Part shown: piece by piece, positions 27,818-37,392 of the stretch
Numbering within the stretch: position 1 is the first letter of the stretch
Layout of the letters: every line of letters starts with the position of its first letter
From: Photobacterium toruni
GTDB lineage: Bacteria; Pseudomonadota; Gammaproteobacteria; Enterobacterales; Vibrionaceae
Length of the DNA stretch: 64,000 nt
Reading direction: 5' to 3'
NCBI RefSeq assembly: GCF_024529955.1
Contig: NZ_AP024854.1
Coordinates: 1,736,001-1,800,000 of the forward strand
Notes under the pieces: generated by a model
Seen by the model: the letters and a program-made list of their open reading frames with translations, nothing else
Databases searched by the model: none
What the model was told of the DNA's origin: nothing
Translations under genes and position numbers: made by a program

Positions 27818-29395
27818 GTGATTACATTAATTAAATCTTTTACTACCATCGTTATTTCAGCAGCACTCGTATCACCAGTACAAGCAACCGGAATTAAGAA
27901 TATTATTCTAATGATTGGTGATGGTATGGGGCCTCAACAGGTGGGTTTATTAGAAAACTATGCCGACCTTGCTCCGCATTCCATTTATAACGGTCAGAAG
28001 ACTGCTTTGTATAAATTAGCTCAGCAAGGTGTTATCGGCGCGTCACTCACCCACCCTAATGATGCCATTGTTGTCGATTCTGCATGTTCAGCCACAATGT
28101 TAGCAACGGGGGTTATGACAGGATCCGAGGTTATCGGTATCGATGCTGATGGTAATAGTGTTGAGACAGTATTAGAAAAAGCAAAGCGCATGGGTAAAGC
28201 AACGGGATTAGTTTCAGACACTCGTATCACTCATGCAACGCCTGCCGCATTTGCCGCCCACCGGCCTCATCGCTCACTTGAAAACGAAATCGCCTCTGAC
28301 TTATTATCCGCAAATGTTGATGTGATGCTATCAGGTGGATTACGTAATTGGTTACCACAATCAGCAGACGCTGCAGGTGCAATATCAAAACAGTTACCTT
28401 CGCTATCAGCTACTGATCTTTCTTTACAATCAAAACGTAAAGATAACCGTAATTTACTCTTAGAAGCTCAGCAACAAGGCTACGCTTTAGCTTTTAACAA
28501 AGAGATGTTACTGCAATCAAAAACAGAGAAATTATTAGGTTTGTTTGCAACTTCAGGAATGAATGACGGTATTCAAAACAGTGCCACCGTCAATGATCCT
28601 CAACGTACACAACCGACATTAAAGGAAATGACGGATAAGGCGCTAGATATTCTATCAAAAGACAAAGATGGCTTTTTCTTAATGGTTGAAGGTGGTCAAA
28701 TTGATTGGGCTGGACACAGTAATGATGCAGGTACTATGCTGCATGAAATGATTAAGTTTGATCAAGCGGTTGAATCTGTTTACCAATGGGCTCAAGGTCG
28801 TGATGATACGCTAATTATCGTGACTGCTGATCATGAAACAGGTTCATTCGGCTTCAGCTATTCTGGTTATCAATTACCAAAGCCACAAAAACGCAGTGGT
28901 GAAGCATTTAAGCATCAAGATTATGCCCCTAACTTTAATTTTGGTGCCTTTACCGTACTCGATGATCTTTATAAACAAAAAATGAGTTATACCAATATGC
29001 TAGCAACATTAAACAAGCTCAACAAAGATCAACAAACACCGCAAAACCTAGCCTCTATTATTAATAGTAATAGCGAGTTTCCAATCACAGAAGCACAAGC
29101 TAAGGCAATATTGACTGAAAAGGTAAATCCTTATCACAAAGATGATCACAGCTATTTATCCGCAACAGATATTGCTGCAATTCATGATTTTGATGCTTTC
29201 TACCCTTATAACGATCGCGCTAATTTGATTGCTCGTGCCCAAGCAACCCAACAAAATATCGTCTGGGGAACAGGTACTCACACCCATACTCCCGTTAATG
29301 TCTTTGCATGGGGACCTCCCGCAACCATTTTACCTGTGTCTAAAATTATGCATCATTCACAATTAGGTAAGTTTATTAAAAACCAAGTTAAGTAA
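27818..29395 (+). CDS. phoA: Alkaline phosphatase, periplasmic or secreted
   Basis: This enzyme releases phosphate from organic monoesters outside the cytoplasm. The 525-residue protein has a signal peptide (about 1-23, cleaved after VQA), the first metal Asp in IGDGMG (Asp35), the nucleophile Ser in DSACSAT (Ser88), and metal motifs EGGQIDWAGHSND, TADHETGSF and GTHTHTPVNVFAWGP. The long insert between the Ser and the second metal site and the C-terminal HTHTPV block recall marine Vibrio alkaline phosphatases. The start is GTG with AAGGG six bases upstream. A strong Pho box precedes it, so phosphate starvation should turn it on. The symbol is by function; sequence type differs from E. coli PhoA. 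Confidence 0.9.
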   Translation: MITLIKSFTTIVISAALVSPVQATGIKNIILMIGDGMGPQQVGLLENYADLAPHSIYNGQKTALYKLAQQGVIGASLTHPNDAIVVDSACSATMLATGVMTGSEVIGIDADGNSVETVLEKAKRMGKATGLVSDTRITHATPAAFAAHRPHRSLENEIASDLLSANVDVMLSGGLRNWLPQSADAAGAISKQLPSLSATDLSLQSKRKDNRNLLLEAQQQGYALAFNKEMLLQSKTEKLLGLFATSGMNDGIQNSATVNDPQRTQPTLKEMTDKALDILSKDKDGFFLMVEGGQIDWAGHSNDAGTMLHEMIKFDQAVESVYQWAQGRDDTLIIVTADHETGSFGFSYSGYQLPKPQKRSGEAFKHQDYAPNFNFGAFTVLDDLYKQKMSYTNMLATLNKLNKDQQTPQNLASIINSNSEFPITEAQAKAILTEKVNPYHKDDHSYLSATDIAAIHDFDAFYPYNDRANLIARAQATQQNIVWGTGTHTHTPVNVFAWGPPATILPVSKIMHHSQLGKFIKNQVK

Positions 29396-29412
29396 CTTAT
29401 CTTATTTAGTCC

Positions 29413-29450
29413 CCCTCAATGACTTTGATTATACTCATTGTCATTGAGGG
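29413..29450. terminator. Hairpin after the alkaline phosphatase gene
   Basis: A perfect 10-bp stem (CCCTCAATGA and its complement) with an 18-nt loop lies between convergent genes. Only TTTATT follows on the plus strand, so its strength as a terminator is uncertain. Confidence 0.6.
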
Positions 29451-29493
29451 TTTATTGGCAATATAACTGGTATTCGTTCAATAAATAAAATCA

Positions 29494-30603
29494 CTAATCT
29501 AACGTTTTCTTAAACCTAATAGATGCAATGATTAATCCAATGATGGTAAATATAACTAACCATAACGTATCTCGCCACAGATCAACTAAATCAGCTCCTC
29601 GCAACACAATGCCACGAATAATTCGAATAAAGTGTGTTGTCGGTAATACCTCTGCAATCCATTGTGCAATAACTGGCATTCCTTCATAGGGGAACATAAA
29701 TCCTGACAGTAAAATAGACGGCAATAATATAAATATCGTCATTTGCATTGCTTGCAGTTGCGTTGTTGCTTTAGTTGATATCACTAAGCCTAAGGTTAAA
29801 CTTGCTAGAATGAATAACAATGTTCCTAGAAAAATTTGTACTAATGAACCATTAATGGGTACATCAAAAATAACGTAACCTAGCCCTAGAATAATAATTG
29901 ATTGAATAATGCCAATAAATATATACGGTATTATTTTAGCTAACATTAATTCTAACGGTTGAATAGGCGTAGTGATAAGTAACTCTAAATTACCTTGCTC
30001 ACGCTCTTTCACTATCGTCACTGAAGTAAATAGAATCATCGTCATCGTTAAAATGATCCCTAGTAACCCAGGAATAATATTAATTGCAGAACGACGTTCA
30101 GGATTAAAATATAACGTTACTTCAAAGTTATTCGGTTGTACTTTTCGTTGAGGGATCACTTCTGTTAATGGCATTTTTTGTAATTGCATAATCGTAGAGC
30201 TGATCAATGCATCAGATCCATCAACTAACCATTGCCCTAGCACTTGCTGTTTTTCTATTCGACGTTGAAAATCAGGCGGTAATACTAATACCGCTTTAAC
30301 TTTCCCATTCATAATAGCTTGTTGCCCTTGCTGAGGCGTAGCATAACTTACTATTACATCAACAACTTGAGTTGCTTTAATTGATTCAATCAGCATACGC
30401 CCTGTTGCTGAATGACTTTGATCAACTATCGCAGTAGGAACATTTCTAACATTAGTATTGATAGCATAACCAAACAATAACAATTGAATTAGCGGGATCA
30501 TCACGATCATACCAAAGGTAATACGATCCCGACTTAACTGGCGTAACTCTTTACTAACAATTGCATTGATCCGTAACAAACTTCGCCATAGACGCGAGAT
30601 CAT
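29494..30603 (-). CDS. ABC-2 type exporter permease (YhhJ/YbhR-like)
   Basis: The 369-residue protein has one N-terminal membrane helix, a large periplasmic loop (about 50-170) and five C-terminal helices, with the ABC-2 signatures VKEREQGNLELLITTPI and the FMFPYEGMP segment. I chose the ATG at 30603 because it overlaps the stop of the ATPase gene (ATGA) and family members begin near here; upstream in-frame starts lie inside the ATPase gene. It forms the membrane part of an exporter with the two preceding genes. E. coli YbhGFSR has two permeases, while this operon has one. The substrate is unknown. Confidence 0.86.
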   Translation of the reverse strand: MISRLWRSLLRINAIVSKELRQLSRDRITFGMIVMIPLIQLLLFGYAINTNVRNVPTAIVDQSHSATGRMLIESIKATQVVDVIVSYATPQQGQQAIMNGKVKAVLVLPPDFQRRIEKQQVLGQWLVDGSDALISSTIMQLQKMPLTEVIPQRKVQPNNFEVTLYFNPERRSAINIIPGLLGIILTMTMILFTSVTIVKEREQGNLELLITTPIQPLELMLAKIIPYIFIGIIQSIIILGLGYVIFDVPINGSLVQIFLGTLLFILASLTLGLVISTKATTQLQAMQMTIFILLPSILLSGFMFPYEGMPVIAQWIAEVLPTTHFIRIIRGIVLRGADLVDLWRDTLWLVIFTIIGLIIASIRFKKTLD

Positions 30604-31526
30604 TGCCGACTTCCTCCAGTACATGTTACAAACACATCTTCTAGACTTGGGCGACTTATAGTCATAACGGCTTGCGTTAATATCGGTATTTTTGCTTGTA
30701 ACCAACCAATCGGATCGTTAATTTCTTTTGCTACTAATACTCGCAAACGTATTCCTAATTGTGCCGCTGATCGTACTTGAGAAAGTTGTATAATTTGCAC
30801 TTTAAGCTGTCGTAATTGCTGCGCTTCTATTTCAACAACTGTCACAGCCATTGCATCCATCAATGCATGAGGTGATCCATTAGCACGTACGATACCAGCT
30901 TCCATAATAGCTAATGCATGGCAACGTTCAGCTTCATCCATATAATGCGTCGTGACTAAAATAGTCGTACCTTGATCTGAAAGATCAAACAATTGCTCCC
31001 AAAATTCACGTCGATTTTCAGGATCAACTGCCGATGTTGGTTCATCAAGTAGCAATAAATCAGGTTGGTGTATTGTCGCTGCTGCTAAAGAGAGCCGTTG
31101 TCGTTGACCCCCGCTTAATTCTGAGGCTCGTCGTTTAGCTCGCTGATCGAGTCCATATGTTATTAATTGTTGCTGAACACGTTGTTTTCGTTGTGTTTTA
31201 GATAGCCCAAAAATCTGCCCCATAAATTCAAGATTTTCTTGAACAGTCAGATCTTGGTATAAAGAAAATTTTTGGGTCATATAACCAATGCGCAAACGTA
31301 ATTGTTCTGCTTGACGTGGAATATCAAGACCAAGCACATTAACACTACCAGCCGTTGGGGTTAATAATCCAGTGAGCATTCTTAAAGTGGTGGATTTACC
31401 GCACCCATTAGGGCCTAAAAAGCCATAAATAGTCCCTTTAGGTACAACTAAATTGAGGTTATCAACAGCGACAAAATCACCAAATTTACGAGTCACATTA
31501 GTTGCAATAATCGCATTATCATTCAT
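30600..31526 (-). CDS. ABC exporter ATP-binding protein (YbhF/CcmA-type)
   Basis: The 308-residue ATPase shows Walker A GPNGCGKST, Q-loop MTQKFSLY, signature LSGGQRQRL, Walker B LLLLDEPTSAVD and the H-loop THYMDEAE, followed by a C-terminal domain of about 80 residues as in drug-export ATPases. I chose the ATG at 31526 because GGAG lies seven bases upstream; it overlaps the end of the membrane fusion gene by 8 bases. An in-frame start further up lies wholly inside that gene. It powers the exporter with the downstream permease. Confidence 0.9.
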   Translation of the reverse strand: MNDNAIIATNVTRKFGDFVAVDNLNLVVPKGTIYGFLGPNGCGKSTTLRMLTGLLTPTAGSVNVLGLDIPRQAEQLRLRIGYMTQKFSLYQDLTVQENLEFMGQIFGLSKTQRKQRVQQQLITYGLDQRAKRRASELSGGQRQRLSLAAATIHQPDLLLLDEPTSAVDPENRREFWEQLFDLSDQGTTILVTTHYMDEAERCHALAIMEAGIVRANGSPHALMDAMAVTVVEIEAQQLRQLKVQIIQLSQVRSAAQLGIRLRVLVAKEINDPIGWLQAKIPILTQAVMTISRPSLEDVFVTCTGGSRQ

Positions 31527-32481
31527 GTGACATCTCCACTTGAACTGGAACGCCAGCTGGTAACGTTTTACCGCTATCAGGAAAATCAACTTTCGCTAAA
31601 TAGACTAAACGGGCTTTATCGCTACCATTAAGGGTGTAATAAGGAGTAAAAGATGGTTTTATTGCAATCCACCTCACTGTGCCTTGATAAGGTTTTTGAA
31701 TACCATCAACATGAATTGTTAACTTTTTACCCGCTTTTATATTTACACGATAAGGTTCAGGTACATAAATACGGGCATAAGGTACTGTGTGAGTCGTAAT
31801 AGTAGCAACGGTTGCATTTACTATCACACGATCACCAATATGATAAGGAAGGCTTTCAATAATACCGTTTCGCGTTGCTACTATCGTATAGTCTTGTAAT
31901 ATTTGCTTTTGAAGCATCACATCAGCATTAGCAACTTTTAACGCAGCTTGCGCTTGTTTAATATCTTCAATACGTTCACCGTTTAATAGCTTTTTTAACT
32001 CATTCATTGCTGTTTGTAATTCGGCTTGAGCAATATTTCGCTGAGTTAACGCGCTATCACGATCTGCAACGGATACCATTTTTTTATCAAAAAGCTGTTT
32101 GATCCGTCTATTATCTGTATTTTTTTCTCTAAAATTAGCTTGATATTGTTCAACTTTAGCTTGTGCGGTTGCAATATCTTCTGGACGGGATCCGTTCGTT
32201 AACCGTAACAAATAAGCCAGTGCTTGTTGTTGTTCAGCTTGTGCTTTAATAAGCCTCGTTTGCTGCTGTTGTGATTGCAGTGTTACCACTACCTCACCTT
32301 TTTTGACAGTATGACCTTCCTTTATTGGTTGCGTCATAATAATTTCATTTGCCGTCGCCACAAGGGAAATTTGATCACGTTCAATTGTACCTAGCGCTAA
32401 TTCGTCACGATGATCATTACAGCCTGATATACCGAGCAATAATGGAATAAATAGATAACATTTCGATAATAAACCTTTCAT
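31519..32481 (-). CDS. HlyD-family membrane fusion lipoprotein of the ABC exporter
   Basis: The 320-residue periplasmic adaptor has a lipobox ISGC (Cys21), two half-lipoyl/barrel-sandwich motifs (IKEGHTVKKGEVVVTL and IVATRNGIIESLPYHIGDRV), a long coiled-coil hairpin between them (about 75-190) and a beta-barrel end. It resembles E. coli YbhG and YhiI. It would link the ABC exporter to an outer-membrane channel of the TolC type, which is not encoded here. It heads the three-gene operon; no adjoining TetR-type regulator is seen. Confidence 0.88.
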   Translation of the reverse strand: MKGLLSKCYLFIPLLLGISGCNDHRDELALGTIERDQISLVATANEIIMTQPIKEGHTVKKGEVVVTLQSQQQQTRLIKAQAEQQQALAYLLRLTNGSRPEDIATAQAKVEQYQANFREKNTDNRRIKQLFDKKMVSVADRDSALTQRNIAQAELQTAMNELKKLLNGERIEDIKQAQAALKVANADVMLQKQILQDYTIVATRNGIIESLPYHIGDRVIVNATVATITTHTVPYARIYVPEPYRVNIKAGKKLTIHVDGIQKPYQGTVRWIAIKPSFTPYYTLNGSDKARLVYLAKVDFPDSGKTLPAGVPVQVEMSHE

Positions 32482-32613
32482 GGCTCACTCCATTATAGAA
32501 ATTACGTCCGTCTTAAATCTTCTCAAGAATGTTGCAACTTAGAATATAAATCCTCTCATTTAACCTCAAATATATAATAAAAGTAGGTATCATTCACTAT
32601 ACTGAATTCTTAT

Positions 32614-32645
32614 TACCATTTTTGATAATAAATATACCATTTTTG
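32614..32645. promoter_or_regulatory. Direct repeat TACCATTTTTG, two copies 21 bp apart
   Basis: Exact 11-base copies at 32614-32624 and 32635-32645 lie in the divergent region between the exporter operon and the APC permease gene. A 21-bp offset places them on the same face of the helix, as for a direct-repeat-binding regulator. No known consensus is recognised. Confidence 0.4.
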
Positions 32646-32755
32646 CCTATATACCCACATAGGTTATAAACTTTAGAATACCGCTCTTTTTATTTTTGAA
32701 TCCCGCATAATTGTTGTTTTATAACATATTTGCGGACCTAACCTGAGGGCCTTTA

Positions 32756-34156
32756 ATGGGCAATATCGCAAAATCTGCTGCCAAGTTGAGCGTTTTCTCA
32801 ATAATAATGATCACCATAACCTCAGTAGATAGTATTCGTAATTTACCAGGAGCCGCGCTCTTTGGTAGCCATGCTATTTCTTTTTTCATGCTTGCGGGAT
32901 TATGCTTCTTTGTTCCAACAGCATTAATCTGTGCTGAAATGAGCACAACATACCCTAAACAGGGTGGTGTTTATCTTTGGGGTAAAGAAACGTTAGGTCA
33001 TAATTTTGGTTTTGTGACTGTATGGTATCAATATGCAGAAAATATTGTTTATTATCCGCCATTAATCTCATTTATCGTAGCCACCGGAACTTATCCCTTT
33101 TTTCCTCATTTAGCTGAAAATAATATTTTCATGCTAGCAATGATTAATATCATCTTTTGGGCGCTTACTTTAGTTAATATCTTTGGCTTACGTCTATCGT
33201 CATTAATTACTAATGTATTTGGTATGATTGGGCTTATTTTCCCTATTCTACTGATCATTGCATTAGGTGGCTATTGGACCTACACCAATCCAGAAGCATC
33301 GCATATTTCATTACGTCATGTTTCAGATTGGCTCCCTGACTTCTCACAAAGTGGTATTGGTGCAAGTTTTACTGCTGTTGTTTTATCATTAACCGGTATT
33401 GAAATTACAACTGCTTATGCAAATGAGGTTAGAAATCCTCAAAAAGCGTACCCTAAAGCTTTATTAGTTTCGACTATCATAATTTTATTGTCACTTACAG
33501 CTTGTTCATTATCAATTGCAGCTGTTGTTTCACATAACAATTCAAGTTTGAGTGAAGGTATTATATTGGCATTTAAAACCTTCTTTGAAGATATGAATCT
33601 GCCATTTTTATTACCTGTAATTGCGCTGGCTATTGTTTTTGGTAGTCTTGCAAGTTTGAATAATTGGATCATCGCACCAACGAAAAGTTTACATGTAGCA
33701 GCACTAGATAAGTTTATGCCAATTCGCTTATCAAAAGAAAACCGCAATAAAGCCCCTGTTCCATTATTGTTATTACAAGGAACTATCGTAAGCTTATTGT
33801 CATTAGTGTTTGTGTTAGTGCCAAATGTTAACCAAGGTATGTGGCTATTAAATATCTTGATGACGCAACTCTATATGGTGATGTACATTTGTATATTTAT
33901 CAGTTTCTTAGCTTCACGTCGTAAACACCGCCATATTGATCGTCCATTCCGTGTTCCAGGTGGAAAAATCGGTATGGTCATCGCATCAACACTCGGACTA
34001 ATAAGCTGCCTTGTCACTATTTTTGTATCTTTTGATGTACCATCAAGTATCAATAAACAGACTGCGGCTATTGCCTTAATTTCTGGTTTTATTATTTTTA
34101 GTTTACCTGCCATAGTCGCTATTCTTTATCGAAATAAACAATTGAAGCAGGCTTAA
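32756..34156 (+). CDS. APC-family amino acid permease (GadC/glutamate:GABA antiporter-like)
   Basis: The 466-residue protein has twelve membrane helices. It fits the amino acid-polyamine-organocation superfamily, closest to the glutamate:GABA antiporter group: the MITITSVDSIRNLPGAALFG first helix, the CAEMSTTYPKQGGVYLWGKE segment, and GIEITTAYANEVRNPQKAYP in helix 6. Such proteins exchange or import amino acids. No decarboxylase gene adjoins it, which would be expected for an acid-resistance antiporter, so the substrate is open. GAGGG lies upstream of the ATG. A strong bidirectional terminator follows. Confidence 0.84.
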   Translation: MGNIAKSAAKLSVFSIIMITITSVDSIRNLPGAALFGSHAISFFMLAGLCFFVPTALICAEMSTTYPKQGGVYLWGKETLGHNFGFVTVWYQYAENIVYYPPLISFIVATGTYPFFPHLAENNIFMLAMINIIFWALTLVNIFGLRLSSLITNVFGMIGLIFPILLIIALGGYWTYTNPEASHISLRHVSDWLPDFSQSGIGASFTAVVLSLTGIEITTAYANEVRNPQKAYPKALLVSTIIILLSLTACSLSIAAVVSHNNSSLSEGIILAFKTFFEDMNLPFLLPVIALAIVFGSLASLNNWIIAPTKSLHVAALDKFMPIRLSKENRNKAPVPLLLLQGTIVSLLSLVFVLVPNVNQGMWLLNILMTQLYMVMYICIFISFLASRRKHRHIDRPFRVPGGKIGMVIASTLGLISCLVTIFVSFDVPSSINKQTAAIALISGFIIFSLPAIVAILYRNKQLKQA

Positions 34157-34183
34157 TTATTATTACAGCACACGGTAAATAAC

Positions 34184-34223
34184 AAAAAAAGGCCACAGTA
34201 TCTTTAAATACTGTGGCCTTTTT
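34184..34223. terminator. Bidirectional terminator after the APC permease gene
   Basis: A perfect 11-bp stem (GGCCACAGTAT and its complement, 34191-34218) with a 6-nt loop is flanked by seven A on one side and five T on the other. Confidence 0.9.
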
Positions 34224-34421
34224 ATAAATAAATGTCTCTTAATTCGATAGTAATGATTATTTTTGTGCTGATCGTATCTAATCGCTTCACTTTAAATATG
34301 ATTTAACACTTTATCGATATCGCCTTGAATAGTGATTGTTGTTATTGGCGTAGTTTGCAAGCCAAACCTTTTATCAGGCTCAATCTCAACGATCATCACA
34401 CCACAACCATCGGTAAACGTA

Positions 34422-35057
34422 TTAGAAAAAATACGTTGTATTGACCGTTACATTGCCACCATTTGCGGTGCTGTCCGTATAATATTCCATTGCAGCACCA
34501 ATATTGATATTACGATAAATGTTATAATCAATACCAATACTTGCAATGACACCAAATTCATTCTTCTTGTTACTTTCACCACCTAGACGTGGCGTATTAT
34601 ATTCAAGATCATCATTTAATACATGTTCATATTCATCTTGAGCTGATGATGAATAATCATATTGTGTATAAGTAACACCAGCACCTGCTTTTAATTGCAG
34701 TTTTTTCGTCAGAGCATAAAAATAAACGGGCTTAATAATAAATTGGTTCGCATTAAGCTTAGCTTCCCATTCTCTTTCATGGTTAAAACTATTGACTAAC
34801 GGAAAATACTGACTTTTTGAGCCTTCCAATTCAAATTGCTTATAACCCAACTCAATGCCAATATTATTACTACGATAACCAACAAAGCCACCAAATATCG
34901 TTGATGAATTACTTGGCGTAACAGTCTTAGCATCAGCCACAAAGTGAGTACTAAAGTCATGGTTAATTGACGCAGCACCAACTTCAAGTCCAATATACGG
35001 CCCAGCAAATACTGGCGAACAGAGTAAGGCTAACGGTAATAATAATTTTTTGTTCAT
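34422..35057 (-). CDS. Outer-membrane beta-barrel protein (AcfA/OmpA-barrel-like)
   Basis: The 211-residue protein has a signal peptide cleaved after SPVFA and a mature part starting GPYIGLEVG, with alternating strands and a terminal Phe (NTTYFF), the usual outer-membrane insertion signal. The pattern fits an eight-stranded barrel of the OmpA/OmpW size; the start resembles Vibrio accessory colonization factor AcfA (from memory, not searched). I chose the ATG at 35057 because the signal peptide begins there; an in-frame start six codons upstream only adds polar residues. The role is unknown. Confidence 0.75.
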   Translation of the reverse strand: MNKKLLLPLALLCSPVFAGPYIGLEVGAASINHDFSTHFVADAKTVTPSNSSTIFGGFVGYRSNNIGIELGYKQFELEGSKSQYFPLVNSFNHEREWEAKLNANQFIIKPVYFYALTKKLQLKAGAGVTYTQYDYSSSAQDEYEHVLNDDLEYNTPRLGGESNKKNEFGVIASIGIDYNIYRNINIGAAMEYYTDSTANGGNVTVNTTYFF

Positions 35058-35343
35058 AGTGTTATAAGCATCCAAAACTTTTTCGTTGGAGTAACTTTAT
35101 CGTCAATAGCGTGAAATAATCGTGAAGAAACTGATCGATGATTATAAATATGAGTGACCCATAACCCACTTATTCAGCGAGACATTTTTTATCTCTCTAT
35201 CTGTTTTGTTGTTTATATTCGTCTATGTTTTAAACTACATATTGGTAGCAATAAGACTAAGAACACTCAATTATGGCACTTTTACATATTTAATAAATTA
35301 TTTAACTGAAATGTAGATTTTATATTTTCATATGCGAGTTATA

Positions 35344-35424
35344 ATGATGCCGGAAGTGGCCTAATAGGCGATTCACCCTATTTGGCGGACTTATTTATCG
35401 ATTCTCATCATGAATTCGCCTATT
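35344..35424 (+). ncRNA. Candidate structured RNA leader of the CorC-like gene
   Basis: The 5' leader can fold as a compact element: outer pair ATGATG (35344-35349) with CATCAT (35406-35411), AAGT with ACTT, and a 10-bp hairpin GCCTAATAGG/CCTATTTGGC (35359-35386, one mismatch). A competing pairing joins AATAGGCGATTC (35363-35374) to GAATTCGCCTATT (35412-35424), just before the ribosome-binding site AGGAG. Two exclusive folds next to a start codon suggest a regulatory leader. It matches no riboswitch class I know. Confidence 0.45.
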
Positions 35425-35442
35425 TTATAATTAGGAGTTTTA

Positions 35443-36750
35443 ATGAGTATCGTAATTCTTATTTTTTTAGTTATTCTGAATGGTTGGTTTGCTATGTCAG
35501 AAATAGCTTTAGTAACATCACGTAAAAATCGCCTTCAGGTACTTGCAGACGAGGGAGATATAGGCGCTATTACTGCAATAAAACTTGCTAATAAACCTAC
35601 AACTTTTTTATCTACTATTCAAATTGGCATTACCATTATTGGTATTTTAAATGGCGTAATAGGTGAAGCAGCATTAGCGGGACCTATCTCTTCATGGCTA
35701 ACCTCTTTTGGCGTACAAGCACATACTGCATCTGTTTCTGCAACCATTATTGCTGTTGTTGTTATCACCTATTTCTCTATTGTTATTGGTGAGTTAATCC
35801 CCAAACGTTACGCACAAGTTAATGCCGAACCATTAGCTTTACGTGTTGCACGCCCTATTGCTTTTTTATCTTTATTATCTCGCCCTTTCATTATCTTATT
35901 AGCGAGCACTACAGAATTATTTTTACGCCTCTTCAATAAGAGTACCAATAATAGTACCCATTTAACCGAAGATGATATCAAAGCGATTATTACAGAAGGT
36001 TCTCAAGCAGGCATTATTCACCAACAAGAACATACAATGGTGCGTAATGTTTTTCATTTTGATGATCGTAAGGTTTCATCAATGATGACACCTCGTAATG
36101 CTATTAGTTATCTTGATCTTGACCATAGTCCAGAAAGCTACCAACAAAAATTATTAGCAAGTCCATTTTCATGTCTACCTGTTTGTAATCACACCATTGA
36201 TGAGATTAAAGGTACTATTACAGCCAAACAGTTATTACAATTTGAGCTTGATAATACAAATAGTACGCCCAAAAACATTCTTGACTATATTACTCAACCA
36301 TTATTTATACCTGAAACATGGACTGGAACCGATTTGCTTGAAATGTTCCAAGGCTCTGGTACTGAAATTGCTTTTGTGGTTGATGAGTATGGTGATATTC
36401 AAGGTATTGTCACACCAAGGGATGTACTTGAAGCATTAACCGGAAAATTTAATACTCAAGATCCTACTGATGTATGGTCACAAAAAATAGCAGATAATAA
36501 TTGGCATCTTGATGGATTAATTCCAATCACAGTTGTAAAAGATTTATTAGATTTGAAAAAATTACCGGATGAAGATCAAAATGGCTATCAAACATTAAAT
36601 GGAATGTTAATGTGGATCAAAGGCGGATTACCCAAAAATGGTGAGATTATTGATTGGCAACATTGGCGTTTTGAAATTCTTGCCATTGAGCATAATCGCA
36701 TTGAAAAAGTAAATGTATTTTTACGAACCGCACCTAAACTGAAAAAATAA
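35443..36750 (+). CDS. Hemolysin-family/CNNM-CBS membrane protein (CorC/TlyC type)
   Basis: The 435-residue protein has an N-terminal DUF21/CNNM membrane domain (about 1-170, three to four helices), a CBS pair (about 205-330, with VDEYGDIQGIVTPRDVLEALTG) and a C-terminal transporter-associated domain (about 350-430). Proteins of this build are linked to Mg2+ or Co2+ efflux in several bacteria; the old hemolysin label is not supported by function. AGGAG lies five bases before the ATG. It is transcribed alone, from a 385-base upstream region that contains a candidate structured leader. Confidence 0.88.
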   Translation: MSIVILIFLVILNGWFAMSEIALVTSRKNRLQVLADEGDIGAITAIKLANKPTTFLSTIQIGITIIGILNGVIGEAALAGPISSWLTSFGVQAHTASVSATIIAVVVITYFSIVIGELIPKRYAQVNAEPLALRVARPIAFLSLLSRPFIILLASTTELFLRLFNKSTNNSTHLTEDDIKAIITEGSQAGIIHQQEHTMVRNVFHFDDRKVSSMMTPRNAISYLDLDHSPESYQQKLLASPFSCLPVCNHTIDEIKGTITAKQLLQFELDNTNSTPKNILDYITQPLFIPETWTGTDLLEMFQGSGTEIAFVVDEYGDIQGIVTPRDVLEALTGKFNTQDPTDVWSQKIADNNWHLDGLIPITVVKDLLDLKKLPDEDQNGYQTLNGMLMWIKGGLPKNGEIIDWQHWRFEILAIEHNRIEKVNVFLRTAPKLKK

Positions 36751-36800
36751 TATCTCAATGAGTATCTGCTCCAATCAGCAGATACGCCATATCACAAGTA

Positions 36801-37274
36801 TTATTTTACGCGAGACCATGCATCACGCCAATGTTGTGTTTTACCCGGCGCATAGCCTTCTAACTCACACCATGGCGTTGCAGGCCAATCACGGCAACGG
36901 TAAACCTTACCATTTGGCATTCTCACTCTATCGCCAGCACTGTATTTCACACCTGCACGATAACGGGTTATCTTAACGTTATTAGGCTTAGTGTGATTAT
37001 TATCGCTATCAATTAAGCGAACTAATTTCCACGGACCTGATTCATTATCACGCTGAGGGCGGTCTCCTTGTGTCCACCATTTAGCCACCCATAATCGTCC
37101 TAAATAATGCGTACTATCACCTTTGGTGTAGATGGTTTCTTTATTCCATGTCCGTAACCCTGACTGCTCGCTTGGCAATATTGTTGGACGATCATTAGCC
37201 TGTGCAACTAATGATACCGAACTCAGTGACAATGCACTGAGTACACACATAACAAGCAATGCGTTTTTTTTCAT
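36801..37274 (-). CDS. Secreted protein with two chitin-binding-like (CBM5/12) domains
   Basis: The 157-residue protein has a signal peptide (about 1-27, cleaved after AQA) and two domains with the aromatic pattern of CBM5/12 modules. The first is around residues 42-88 (TWNKETIYTKGD, then LWVAKWWTQGDRP), the second around 103-157 (YSAGDRVRMPNGKVYRC, then WRDAWSRVK), with a likely disulfide in the second. There is no catalytic domain. Vibrionaceae use chitin widely, so it may bind chitin or another surface glycan (inference). It stands alone. Confidence 0.78.
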   Translation of the reverse strand: MKKNALLVMCVLSALSLSSVSLVAQANDRPTILPSEQSGLRTWNKETIYTKGDSTHYLGRLWVAKWWTQGDRPQRDNESGPWKLVRLIDSDNNHTKPNNVKITRYRAGVKYSAGDRVRMPNGKVYRCRDWPATPWCELEGYAPGKTQHWRDAWSRVK

Positions 37275-37392
37275 AATGCAGCTATCCCCATTTACATATT
37301 CAGTATGATATTCACTGTCTGTATTTTATAAATTGAATCGTAAAGTAACAGCGAATTAGCACACACTATTATAAATAAGGGTATCAAAGTGT

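Noticed and set aside
34332-34586. 84-codon plus-strand frame over the barrel protein gene end
   Set aside because: It overlaps the barrel gene antisense and has no homologous features.
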